A stretch of DNA of 64,000 nt from Eriocheir sinensis (Eukaryota; Arthropoda; Malacostraca; Decapoda; Varunidae): assembly GCF_024679095.1 (NCBI RefSeq), contig NW_026111831.1, forward strand, positions 992,001 to 1,056,000. Reading direction: 5' to 3'. Positions within the stretch are counted from its first letter, which is position 1. Every line of letters starts with the position of its first letter. Shown here piece after piece: positions 1 to 10,380 of this stretch. A program made the translations under genes and the position numbers. The notes below the pieces were generated by a model. That model saw only the letters and a program-made list of their open reading frames with translations, did not search any database and was not told the origin of the DNA.

Positions 1-3
1 CTA

Positions 4-59
4 TGCGTCTGCACAAGGTAAACCTGCCATGGGCGGCAGGCTTACCTTATGCAGATGCA
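4..59. repeat. Imperfect hairpin downstream of zinc-finger copy 1
   Basis: The two halves are reverse complements over about 25 bp around a central CCATGGG. The same hairpin lies at the equivalent place beside zinc-finger copy 2 (50275-50330). One base pair is A-T here and C-G there. Confidence 0.7.
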
Positions 60-391
60 TCGAGGAAAACAGCTGTTTGGTCAGGCCTGTCGGCAGAACC
101 AGGATGGGCTACCAAACGCTGCCCCCCACAACATATATTACTTTGGTTGAGTTTATGAAAAGGTCCATGTTTTTAGTCCACAATATATTTATCTGTGAAG
201 CACAACAAGAACGGTGTATACAAGCCGCGGACGAGACGAGTGACAAACGTGTGGATCTCGCGGCTGCCAGCCTGTAACTGACCACTGCTGGCAGAGAGAA
301 GTGCAAGCTATACAGAATTGTACTGTCACGTGATTCTTGAGTCATATGGAAAGTTCCGTGCATAACACTTACAGCAGCACAACACAACACC

Positions 392-1498
392 TCAGGGGAA
401 GTGGATCTTCATGTGCTGAGCAATATCCTGCTTGGTCTTGAAATGTTTCTTACAAACATCACACTTGAACTCTCTCAGGCCAGAGTGTCTGAAGATGTGT
501 GTGTTCAACACAGACATAGAAATGAACCTCTTGCCACACTCTTGGCATTCATGAGGTCTTTCACCAGTGTGTATAAGGGTGTGTGTGTTGAGGTAACTCT
601 TATCACTGAACTTTTTGCCACACTCACGGCATTCATGAGGTCTTTCACCAGTGTGTGTAAGGGTGTGTTTCTTGAGGTCACTCTTCCTGTTCATCTTTTT
701 GCCACACTCTTGGCATTCATGAGGTCTTTCACCAGTGTGTGTAAGGGTGTGTGTCTTGAGGTAATTTTTCCTACTGAACTTTTTGCCACACTCTTGGCAT
801 TCATGAGGTCTTTCACCAGTGTGTGTAAGGGTGTGTTTCTTGAGGTCACTCTTCCTGTTCATCTTTTTGCCACACTCTTGGCATTCATGAGGTCTTTCAC
901 CAGTGTGTGTAAGGGTGTGTTTCTTGAGGTCACTCTTTGTACTGAACTTTTTGTCACACTCACGGCATTCATGAGGTCTTTCACCAGTGTGTGTAAGGGT
1001 GTGTGTCTTGAGGTTACTCTTCTGAGTGAACTTTTTGCCACACTCATGGCATTCATGAGGTCTTTCACCAGTGTGTGTAAGGGTGTGTGTCTTGAGGTTC
1101 CTCTTCTGAGTGAACTTTTTGCCACACTCACGGCATTCATGAGGTCTTTCACCAGTGTGTGTGAGTGTGTGTCTGTTGAGGTTACTATTATAACTGAACT
1201 TTTTACCACACTCTTGGCATTCATGAGGTCTTTCACCAGTGTGTTTGAGGGTGTGTTTCTTGAGGTTACTCTTCCTACTGAACTTTTTGCCACACTCACG
1301 GCATTCATGAGGTCTTTCACCAGTGTGTGTACGGGTGTGTCTGTTGAGGTCACTCTTCTTACTGAACTTTTTGCCACACTCACGGCATTCATGAGGTCTT
1401 CCTCCAGAGTGTGTGGGTGTACTTGGTGAGGTCACCCTTCCCAGGGAGTCTTTTCCCACACTCTTGGCACTCATGGTTTTCTTCACCAGTGTGTGCAA
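392..1498 (-). CDS. C2H2 zinc-finger protein, 12 tandem fingers (copy 1)
   Basis: A 368-aa reading frame made almost wholly of Cys2-His2 fingers joined by TGERPHEC-type linkers, so a nuclear DNA-binding protein is expected. I count 12 fingers from about residue 36 to the end. Fingers 7 and 9 are identical and begin with M instead of the usual F. The last two (KRFISMSVLNTH and the HFKTKQDIAQH finger) are the most divergent. No effector domain is visible. Just upstream, another frame encodes a further, degenerate finger (CQECGKRLPGKGDL) and a threonine run. A one-base shift separates that finger from finger 1, and the same shift occurs in the second copy, so it predates the duplication or an upstream exon splices into this frame. 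The methionine at 1498 is simply the first in frame, so the true start is uncertain. The long plus-strand frame over the same bases is its repeat shadow. Confidence 0.75.
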   Translation of the reverse strand: MHTLVKKTMSAKSVGKDSLGRVTSPSTPTHSGGRPHECRECGKKFSKKSDLNRHTRTHTGERPHECRECGKKFSRKSNLKKHTLKHTGERPHECQECGKKFSYNSNLNRHTLTHTGERPHECRECGKKFTQKRNLKTHTLTHTGERPHECHECGKKFTQKSNLKTHTLTHTGERPHECRECDKKFSTKSDLKKHTLTHTGERPHECQECGKKMNRKSDLKKHTLTHTGERPHECQECGKKFSRKNYLKTHTLTHTGERPHECQECGKKMNRKSDLKKHTLTHTGERPHECRECGKKFSDKSYLNTHTLIHTGERPHECQECGKRFISMSVLNTHIFRHSGLREFKCDVCKKHFKTKQDIAQHMKIHFP

Positions 1499-1782
1499 GG
1501 CTGTGTCTAGTGGACCTGCTCTGTCTCAAGTCTTCTTGCACTCAAACTTTTCCTTTCCTTTATGGCTGGAGATGCCAGCAGCAAGGTGGTGGTGGTGGTG
1601 GTGGTGGTGAGGAGGCTCTCCTGATCACCCCTGATCCTCACACCACAGACAGTCTGTTCCTGCTGGTCCCGGGCACTCAGACTGGTGCCCTGCCTTGCAG
1701 CCTCCACTGCAACAGAGATCAGCAGCAGCAAAGACGCAGGGAGCGCTGAGCACAGCACCGCCTCAGACCCTCCCTTCTGCAC
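1499..1782 (-). pseudogene. Out-of-frame upstream part of zinc-finger copy 1
   Basis: The minus strand reads a threonine run from (CAC)n, then SPAIKERKSLSARRLE. In this copy a 2-bp difference from copy 2 puts a stop before the degenerate first finger. It may be 5' UTR, a coding exon of an inactivated gene, or sequence skipped by splicing. Confidence 0.4.
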
Positions 1783-1909
1783 AGCACCGGCGGGGCTGTG
1801 GGGACAAAGATCACAACTTCACAAAACTATACTTCAAAATAAATACCATATTTGACAGCTTATAAGATGCACCCCCCAGATTTGGGCAGGCATGTGGAAA
1901 AAAAGAAAA

Positions 1910-2011
<102 letters not shown>

Positions 2012-2316
2012 TTGGTAGCCAGGAGTAAATTCTCTTTTAAGCATACGAGATTGAATGAAACTGCTGTTTCTGCATTATTCAGCTTCTGCTGCTGCTTCGG
2101 GAACGTCAGTTTCTTTCCATGTGTTCATGAGCTTCTGTTGTTGTTCTTTCAGCTGATGAACAAGCAGCTGTTTTTCTTGGAGTTGTCGTTCCACAAGTTC
2201 CCATGAAGAAGTTGGCGAAGAGTACACCAAGTGGGCTTCCCATAGCAACACCATCCACTTGGCAGTACATATCTCCGCGGGGGCAGGTGAAGGGAGCTTC
2301 TTTAGTGCCATTCAGC

Positions 2317-2346
2317 CTGAAGATGTTCCCTAGGCAGGAACGAAAC
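2317..2346 (+). ncRNA. Hammerhead-ribozyme-like core in 5' pseudo-LTR
   Basis: The order is CTGAAGA, then GTTCC pairing with GGAAC across a CCTAGGCA loop, then GAAAC. That matches the hammerhead core (CUGANGA, stem II, GAAA). Penelope-like elements are known to carry hammerhead motifs in their pseudo-LTRs. I could not identify a convincing stem III and NUH cleavage triplet after GAAAC, so activity is unproven. Confidence 0.5.
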
Positions 2347-4176
2347 GTTGCAACCAACAACCCAACTTTTGGACAGCTCCTCGGGGCTTTAGACACCGTC
2401 AAAAGAGAGTTGATAAGACTAATAGAAAAAACGCAGCAGAAGCTGAATAATGCAGAAACAGCAGTTTCATTCAATCTCGTATGCTTAAAAGAGAATTTAC
2501 TCCCTGGCTACACCAATCTAAAATTACACGACGAGAATGCCAGAAACGCAGACATCACCCACAAATTCCGGAAAGAACTTGTGGAACGACAACTCCAAGA
2601 AAAACAGCTGCTTGTTCATCAGCTGAAAGAACAACAACAGAAGCTCATGAACACGTGGAAAGAAACTGACGTTCCCGAAGATCTGAGGAAAGCACTCAAC
2701 GACGAACTATACAGACTGAGGCTACAACATCAAAAAGGAGTGGAAGCTACAAGTACCCGCAAACTTTCAAAACTGTACGGTGGAAATATCAAGCTCCCTA
2801 AACAGACAAGCGGATATATAAACCTCGTACCAACCCTCGAACTCACCCACGATCAGCAAGAGCTTCTCAACATGGGATTAAACTGCCACTTTATGACTAA
2901 GCCTCGCAAACACCGGAAGCGTCTTGAACTCGAAGCCCTACTAGATAGTATCCAAAACTTAGAAAAAGATGGAAAAGTTGAAACTTCAAACGAACTTCAA
3001 GCATCCATAATCGCTGAGGCCTCCAAGCAAAGAGGACACTACCAAAGCAGACAACTAGAAAAGAGACACCGAGAGGCAGCCAAACAGCTACGCAGCAAAG
3101 AAGAAATTATAATCCGAAGAGCAGACAAGACCGCAGCATTTGTAATCATGGCGAAAGAAGAATACCTCAGCAAAATGGACAGCATACTCTCCGACACCTC
3201 CAAATTCAAGAAAATACGCCGCAATCCTACAGACGACATAAAGAAGAAAATCAACGCCACCTGCAGAGCCATCAACATCGCTACAAAGAGCACACGCTTT
3301 CCGAAGCTGACCGGGGAGTTTTCTCCCGGGTGCGCCTACGGCAACGTAAAAACACACAAGACAGGAAACCCACTCCGCCCCATCATCTCCCAGATCCCGA
3401 CAGCCACCTACACCGTCGCCAAGAAACTCAACGAGATCCTCGCCCCGTACACCCCGATGAGCCACGCCCTAACGTCCACCAATGACTTCCTGGAGATCCT
3501 AAGAACTGCCCCACCTGCCGACAACCACATCATCGCTTCTCTCGATGTCGAGAGTCTGTTCACCAACGTGCCCGTGAACAGGACTATCCAGATCATCATG
3601 GACCGCGTCTACAGATGTGAAGAGACGGAACCCCTAGACATACCGGAAGAGGACCTACGCACACTCTTAGAGATATGCACTAAAGAAGCTCCCTTCACCT
3701 GCCCCCGCGGAGATATGTACTGCCAAGTGGATGGTGTTGCTATGGGAAGCCCACTTGGTGTGCTCTTCGCCAACTTCTTCATGGGAACCATCGAATCCAT
3801 GGCCCTCAAGGACCAACAACCCTCCATCTACGCCCGATACGTCGACGACATATTTATCAGAGTGAAAAACATAGATGAACTACAGAAACTTAAGCAGCAG
3901 CTCAGCAACATCTCCGGCCTCAACTTTACCTTTGAAGAATCACAAGAAGGACGCCTGCCATTCCTCGACGTACTAGTATCTCCACAAGACTCAGGATTCA
4001 ACACCTCAGTGTACATCAAACCAACAAACACAGGACTTTGCCTCAACGGAAACAGCGAGTGCCATAACGCTACAGAAGATCCACAATCAATGCATACATA
4101 CGGCGAGCGATCTCACACAGCTCAACATGGAAAAATTTGCATAACGAATTGGAAAGAATTACACAAGTCCTTGTAA
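2323..4176 (+). pseudogene. Penelope-like reverse transcriptase (frameshifted)
   Basis: Reverse transcriptase of the Penelope family, which copies the element RNA at the target. Visible motifs: an N-terminal coiled-coil-like region rich in Q, K and E (about 2570-2680); SLDVESLFTNVPV (motif A) near 3540; VDGVAMGSPLGVLFANFF (motif B) near 3730; ARYVDDIF (motif C) near 3830; LPFLDVLV near 3955. The methionine at 2323 overlaps the hammerhead-like motif, so translation may really start later. After NGNSEC (about 4060) the family reading continues in another frame (STINAYIRRAISH), so a one- or two-base indel breaks the protein before the endonuclease. The last residues to 4176 are out of frame. Confidence 0.85.
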
Positions 4177-4803
4177 ACAACGGCTACCCCAACAGTGAAG
4201 TGACCCAGGCCATCAACTGCGCCCTAGAGAAATGGTACAACCCTGCAACCACTTCTACAAACCAAAACAACATCAATCTCTACTACAGGAACTACATGTC
4301 CACCGAGTACAAGACAGATGAAAGAGTGATCAAAGATATCATCCACAAGAATGTGAAACCAACAAACGCAGAGCAAACCATATCACTCATCATCTACTAC
4401 AAGACCTCCAAAACAGCCAACCTACTAATCAAGAACCGCCAAACACCACCACCGGCCCCTCTTCAGGAAGACCACGTCATCTACGAGCACACCTGCGCTT
4501 ATTGAGGACTGTGGGCCTCATACATACATCGGGATGACACGGACAAAACTGACTAGGCGCTTAACATGCCACCTACAAAATGGTGCTATCAAGAACCATT
4601 ACACAGTCAAGCACAAGGAAACCTTAGCACGCAGCCACCTAGAAGATTCAACGAAAATACTTGACAAGGAAACTGACCCACGCCGACTGTTGTTCCTGGA
4701 AGCCCTCTACATTGAAGATCTAGGGCCAACGATGAACACTCAAGCCCAAGATCTGCAAATCTTACCAACGCAGAAGAGAAGTAGCAGAAAAAACAACACC
4801 TAG
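4137..4803 (+). pseudogene. Penelope C-terminal connector and GIY-YIG endonuclease
   Basis: This continues the Penelope polyprotein after the frameshift. From 4137 to 4505 one frame encodes the linker between reverse transcriptase and endonuclease, ending in VIYEHTCAY, the start of the GIY-type core. A second one-base shift at about 4503 breaks it, and the next frame resumes with CGPHTYIGMT, matching the YIG half, then TKLTRRLTCHL and a His-containing segment to the stop at 4801-4803. In the family this nuclease nicks the target DNA for priming. With two frameshifts the copy cannot make an intact enzyme. Confidence 0.82.
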
Positions 4804-4908
4804 GCACCTGCGCAGCGAGGTGCGCTACTTGTACACGCCACACCGGCCAATCACAAGCCAGAACGCGCATATAAAAGGAGCAACCCAGACGACCCAGCTC
4901 CATTCAGC

Positions 4909-4938
4909 CTGAAGATGTTCCCTAGGCAGGAACGAAAC
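4909..4938 (+). ncRNA. Hammerhead-ribozyme-like core in 3' pseudo-LTR
   Basis: Second copy of the CTGAAGA / GTTCC-GGAAC stem / GAAAC motif, identical in its core to the copy at 2317-2346. A TATAAAAGG sequence lies 40 bases upstream. The cleavage triplet is again not evident. Confidence 0.48.
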
Positions 4939-5084
4939 GTTGCAACCAACAACCCAACTTTTGGACAGCTCCTCGGGGCTTTAGACATCATAAAAAGAGA
5001 GTAGATAAGACTACGACACACAACGCAGCAGACGCTGAATAATGCAGACACCCCAGTGTCACTCAATCTCGAAAGCTTAAAAGA

Positions 5085-5214
<130 letters not shown>

Positions 5215-5472
5215 GGGTTTAAACTACAAGTGTCAAATGAAGATTTTTGGCCTGACACTTGTAGCCCTCCCTTCTATCAGGCCATTTTTAAAGTTATATA
5301 TATGTATTCAGATCATTATTGACCCCAATATTCAACATGTAAAAGCCTTAATCTATGCTGGGACCTACCAGAACAGGTCCCTCTTAGACTCAAGAGTACT
5401 GATTTGAGACGTAAACAAAGTGTAGACTTGTCAGAGGGGTAGGTAAAAATACCCCTGACTCCAACTCCTTAA

Positions 5473-6184
5473 CCCCCAGGATGCCAGGGGCGTTCATTTA
5501 CGGCGGTGGGTAGGCGCACGCCGTGTGCCAGCAACGTTTATCTACGGCAGCAATTTAGAAAAATCGCCGTGGCCTTATTTTGACCGAGAAGCTTTTCATA
5601 ATTTGTCAGGACACTTTTCATGGCTTTACCCCTCCCAGTCACTGATCTTCACCCCCCACCGAGCCTCTAGGGATCCCGAGGGTACAGGTCCCTTTCCTGA
5701 CCTGACCGCAGTGCAGGGAGGATGTCTTGCCATGCAAAGCACATTTTGCAAAAGCCCAACTTTGCTCGTGCCCTTGACGAGGCCCCTAGTGACTTCACGG
5801 ATAGTGATGCGAGTGACTTTGAGTCTGATAGTGACCTTGATAAAGATTATATATATAGTGATAGTGGTAGCTCGAGTAGTGAGGGAAGTGAGTTGCCGAC
5901 GACTTGCCACTCACATTATGCCCAAACAAGGAGGGTTATAGAACCCTCAGCTGCCTCTCAGGCCAAAAGGCGCCTCTTATATGGTGATGGTGATAGACAA
6001 GCTCCCTGGGCGAGTAAGTCTACGGGATGTAACATTCCATATATCGGAAAATTCCAGTGCCTAGAAATCATGGAAATTATAAGAGGTGAGTAGTAAAATG
6101 TATCAGTATGTGTTGTCTAATCATTCCGAACACTTTTCCGCACCAAGGGAAGGTTTTTGCGTAAAATGTGTGGCACTGTGGGGG
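5473..6184 (+). mobile_element. piggyBac-like element flanked by TTAA
   Basis: TTAA at 5469-5472 and 6185-6188 brackets a unit whose ends are inverted: CCCCCAGGATGCC at the left, and CCCCCACAGTGCC as the reverse complement of the right. TTAA target duplication and C-rich termini are piggyBac hallmarks. The inside encodes only the acidic N-terminus of a transposase, so it is non-autonomous, probably an internal deletion derivative. Confidence 0.8.
5722..6093 (+). pseudogene. N-terminal piece of piggyBac-type transposase
   Basis: A 123-aa frame rich in D, E and S (SDFTDSDASDFESDSDLDKD and SGSSSSEGSE). piggyBac and PGBD proteins have such an acidic, low-complexity N-terminus before the DDD catalytic core. 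The core is absent. The frame ends at AGAGGTGAGTAG, where AG/GTGAGT is a good splice donor, so this may be a first exon whose downstream exons were lost when the element deleted internally. The assignment rests on composition plus the surrounding TTAA element. Confidence 0.5.
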
Positions 6185-6188
6185 TTAA

Positions 6189-8042
6189 GGGGGCGACTAA
6201 GGGTATTTTTTTACGAATATATTTAAAATCGGACAAATACGTTTTTTTCAATCAGCATGGCCGGGATAGCCAAAATTGCCATGTGGTGAGGTTTGTTTTC
6301 ATAAAATTAAAGCCTCTCACCCCTGGAAGCTATATTTAAAAGGCCCGCACCATTGCGTCATAGCCTGACTCGCGCGCCAACATACACTGTATCATTCAGT
6401 GCTTGTATGTACGTAAAATTTGCATTAGAATATTTTTTTTCACCATGAATTTTGTCATCTGTCATTCCTTTCGTGCCGGATCACAGGGAGGGTGTGAGTT
6501 GAGGAGAGGAGTGTGGCGGAGCCCGTCCCTACCCAGACAACAACAGGGAAGGGCACGCAACCTGTTCGTTTGTACTCCATCCAAATAAAGGTCTTTAGAA
6601 ATTATGTACAACCGCAAGTTGAGTAGTAAGAGAGCCATCAACATGAATAAGGCTTATTGAACAAGATGGAGCGGCCAAGGCCAGAAGGGAGCAGTTTCGG
6701 AGCTTATGAAGCGAGTCGTGATCCTGCCACGCTCACCCGCCACTCATCACCACCACCACCTGCTCCTCCACCAGCTGATTCGCCACTCTCTACACCGAGT
6801 ACCTCATCACGCCCTTCTCCACCACCACCTGCTTCATCACCACCTACTCCACCACCAGCTGCAGAATCATTGCCACATGAAACATCACTGCCGCTCAAAC
6901 AACAAATTCTGCACAGAGGTGTTCAGTTGAACCCTCCTCCTCCTGATACAAGCGAAACTTTCATTACCGTGTTGCTTTCCCAGCTACAGACACTACAGAC
7001 ACTCATCGCGAGACAGAAGTGCCCAGTACGGTCGTGCAGGAATACCTTGACCGTAACCTCTTCTACAATGTGGAAGGTGGCGCCTTCTGACACCCTCACC
7101 TGCGAGTAATACTTTCTTTATAAAGGGTACCAGATGCCTTATCATTCTCCAGTAAGTCAACAAGGTATACACAATCATATGTGAAAATTTCATGCCAGTC
7201 AGATAAATACAAATGGCAAGACATGGATAAAAGGATAAAAAATCTTTAGGAGCCAATATCTCTGAAAGTAGTTTTTTACACTTCAAAAAATTTCACAAAA
7301 TCAGGAAAAAGTCTGTCCGACTTTTGTTTGGTACCAACTAAAACTACAACTAAAGGGCAATTTTTTGTATTTATGAAATTTCAAAAATGTAAAAAGAAAA
7401 TGGGACACAGTAGAGAAAATTGTAAGTGAAAAAAAATTGGAATTTTTTTTGCTCGAAGACAAAACAACATATCACAATTTTATAAATACAAAATGTAGAT
7501 ATGTAAACAAAGTTTCCATGTTTTTTTTTTTTTCACAGCGATTAACTGAAAATAAAAGTCTGTGAAACAAAAAACAAAAAAGAAAAAAAGAAAATTACAC
7601 TTTATATGAGTCTGCCCTATACTTCACCCAAATTTCATGAAATTCACAGAAACAAATAACATCCTAAGATTTCAAACCTACTGGACGTACATGAGTAGGA
7701 GGACCCCCCTTAATGTAGATCACTGTATTCATTGTGCGGCTCGCAAGCTTGATTGGTGGCTCTCCATCCAGGAAATATCCAAATCAATTATTACCAAAAT
7801 CCTAATCTCGGAAAATTTTTACACATAAATTTTGTACAAAAAAATGTTAATATAAAACTTCCAAGCCTTTCGTCTCAAAAGATATTTTAAAATTTCAATG
7901 GAAGACGAAGCCATAGTTAGTAAAGACATCCAAATAAATATCAGCTGCTACCGTTCCTCCGTACAGGAACAGTTCACGTCTTCCTGGGTGTGGCTCTCAA
8001 AGTGAATGTAGTCTACTAAAGTGGCTCTCTTGCAAAACTTAG
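6189..8042. other. Non-coding, AT-rich stretch with no clear gene
   Basis: A proline-rich frame at 6657-7109 (CACCACCACC-type repeats) is open but has no recognisable domain. From 7110 the sequence is AT-rich with poly-T and poly-A runs. I see no splice-site pairs joining plausible exons. Confidence 0.5.
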
Positions 8043-8044
8043 TG

Positions 8045-8225
8045 AATACCATTGTAGATAATGAATAAAAGTGGGCCTAACACTGAACCTTGAGGAACCC
8101 CACTGGTAACACTACCCCATTCGGATTTTTTACCGTTAATGGTAACCCTCTGTTTCCTGTCGCTAATCCACGCCCTAATCCAATCATAAGCCTTCCCTCC
8201 TATTCCATGAACCCTGACTTTACTT
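8045..8225 (-). pseudogene. CR1-like LINE reverse-transcriptase fragment
   Basis: The minus strand reads [19 protein letters not shown] followed by [17 protein letters not shown], the PQG box of CR1/Jockey-type reverse transcriptases. Only about 60 codons survive. It ends at the next repeat boundary near 8225. Confidence 0.75.
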
Positions 8226-8918
8226 AACCCTTAGAGTGTGCCTGGGCTCAAGCCGTGGGTGTTGACAATAATCGACAAGCCATTTTTTCACTTAGTGCGC
8301 TGTGAAATTTAATATGTTTGGGGAGAAGTAGAGCAAGCATGTCGTTTTCTTTCAAACAATACCCAGCCATGCTCTCTTGACTAATTTTTGGTCAGTGTAT
8401 GCCAGTGTTAGCTTTGAGAAGATGTCCGCTAGACATCCCACCTCCTCTCACCTTCCAGTGGATTTCGTCAATAAGATGGGGGCCATTTGACCTCTGTACC
8501 AATCAAGGACCATAAGTTAATTTTTTTGGGGTGTTTTTCACAGGAACTGTATAAAGTTTATGCCTTCTATTACTAAATCATAGAAGGGAAGTCCACTAAG
8601 GGTGGAAAACTGTCTATAATAATGCGTTTTCAGCGATCTTATTCAATATTCTGTACTCACTATACCAATGGTCGTATAGATTTCAAATTAACGTCAAAAG
8701 ACAGGTGAGGGTATGTACTTTACAATGATACTTCATTCAGTCACATGTGTTAAGTAGCAGTAAAGGTATGCAAGGTTGAAGTGAGGTATGTTTTAGCCTG
8801 GATATGCCCGCGTGGGAGGACAGGCACGGCAAAACAACCCTGCGCCTTAACCCTTAGAGTACAGGTGGCGAGATATTTCTCTGGATGCTGTGCAAGGGGA
8901 AAATTTAGACATTTAACC

Positions 8919-9930
8919 CGGTAGCAGCGGGGATCATGTTTCTTAACCCTTTCATGGCTAAACGCTCGCAGTGAGCGTTAGGCGTATTTGCTGGTGGTGC
9001 TAAATGCTCACTGCGAGCTTCACCCGCACTCAAATCTCCCACGTATGAAAGTGTTCCAACAATATTTCTCACAACACAGGATTGCCAACTGAGTGGGTTC
9101 TCCACTAAATTTGGTGGAAAATCATATCAACCCAGCGCAGAAAATCTACGGACGAGCAACTGGTGGATGTTGTTGACCAATAAAGCGACATTTTTGCATA
9201 GCTTCACCAATCACATGACCGATACTTTGACCAAATAGTTGTAAATTTTGCAGTTGGCAATACTGCCCTGCCAGCACCCCATCATCAAGAGATCTACAGT
9301 AGCTGCCTAACGGCTGACCATCGTGCATGTATAAATGTACGTCTTCACAGGCAACACCCCCTGAACGTGCCTGTACTCTCGCAGGAGAGGCTTACATTAC
9401 TGAATCGTATAGATCTTGGCCTCCTCTTTCCAATGGTGTTTTTGTTTTTTAGCTGTGATGAATAGTTTTTGAGATACAGCGGTTAAAAGAGCGAGTACTA
9501 GCGTCACTTGCCGGTGGTGCTAAAGCTCAGTGCAAGCGCCAGTCGCACTCACAGCAAAAAACACCCCCTGAACGTGCCTGTACATTTGCAGGAGAGGCTT
9601 ACATAACTTATATATCTTATAGATCTTGGCCTCCTCTTTCCAATGGTGTTTTTGTTTTGTAGCTGTGATGAATAGTTTTTGAAATATAGCGGTTAAAAGA
9701 GATCCCCTTCCACCGCTGGGGTGCCCGAGCACGCCTGAGGGGATAGTCTCATTGTGAGCGCTTAGCAATGAAAGGGTTAATGGTCCCTCTAAGCGAGAAA
9801 AATGAGAAAAAATCATCACTCATACAAACCATTTCATAATATATATCAAAGCATTTCTGATCAGTTTACATATCATCTATTTTTTGGGGTTTATATCATG
9901 GCACAAATTTGGCCCGTCGCTGCTACCGGG
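8919..9930. mobile_element. TTAA-flanked element, outer member of a nested pair
   Basis: TTAA at 8915-8918 and 9931-9934 flanks CCCGGTAGCAGCG at the left and its inverse CGCTGCTACCGGG at the right. The paralogous sequence at 54131-54230 has a single TTAA at this position and no insert, which confirms the boundaries. Confidence 0.82.
8947..9776. mobile_element. TTAA-flanked element, inner member of the nested pair
   Basis: TTAA at 8943-8946 and 9777-9780; termini CCCTTTCATGGCTAA and (inverse) CCCTTTCATTGCTAA. Inside are two direct repeats of about 150 bp (about 9350-9500 and 9557-9706) that share CCCCTGAACGTGCCTGTAC. No transposase frame. Confidence 0.82.
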
Positions 9931-9982
9931 TTAAAGGAGGTGGAAATGGTGTCTTTCTTCTTTGCAATAATTGTATATTCAT

Positions 9983-10228
9983 CTTTGATGACGAGATTTT
10001 CTATTCTTTTTCCATTACTCTCTCAGTCCCACACATCCTCTGCGTGTATCAAAACACACGAGAAATTAATCACAACAAGGAGAGGGTGTTCCCCGGCTGC
10101 CTGGGACTGAACCCACGGCCAGCGTGACGGGAGAGCCACTCCTTATCGAGTCGGCCAAAGAGGTACCCCACTGGCTTAGTGGGTTATGGGAGGCTTGTTC
10201 ATCAGGCATAGTCACCGCACTACACATC
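9983..10228 (-). mobile_element. tRNA-derived SINE (GGCCGACTGG family)
   Basis: Read on the minus strand it has an A-box-like TTGGCCGACTCG and a degenerate B box followed by a unique body. The same family occurs at 23853-24011 and, truncated, at 23536-23597. The empty site at 54240 lacks it. Confidence 0.7.
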
Positions 10229-10380
10229 TAGTATATATTGTGGTATAATAAAACTTCTCCTAATAATAATAAAGTTATGACAGCCAAAATATTGTGCATT
10301 TTCTGAAGGCCATGACGCGTCAGGAAGCACCCACTCACTCTGCCTACTTGCCCTTCCCTCCTCTGTCACATACACCTGCC

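Larger units (their letters stand above)
1..1816. repeat. Segmental duplication, copy 1 (zinc-finger gene and flanks)
   Basis: This stretch matches about 50272-51998 in the same orientation with only scattered substitutions outside the finger array. The match includes the downstream hairpin, the gene, the (CAC)n-encoded threonine run and about 300 bp upstream. Similarity stops near 1816, after the shared GGGGACAAAGATCACA. The copy is cut by the window edge at base 1, so its true left end is unknown. Confidence 0.85.
8851..10380 (+). mobile_element. TTAA-ended repeat (copy 1) with two later insertions
   Basis: Starts after TTAA (8847-8850) with CCCTTAGAGTACAGGTGG. The same unit is at 54131, where it is uninterrupted. 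Comparison shows that here it received a TTAA element at 8915 and a SINE near 9983. Its right terminus is not seen; the 28-bp minisatellite begins where it should continue. Confidence 0.65.

Noticed and set aside
401..1429. 342-aa plus-strand frame opposite zinc-finger copy 1 (and its twin at 50672-51616)
   Set aside because: It is the antisense of the 84-bp finger repeat and has no known domain; the minus strand has conserved zinc ligands.
6657..7109. 150-aa proline-rich frame
   Set aside because: Low-complexity CACC repeats, no domain; I could not support it as a gene.
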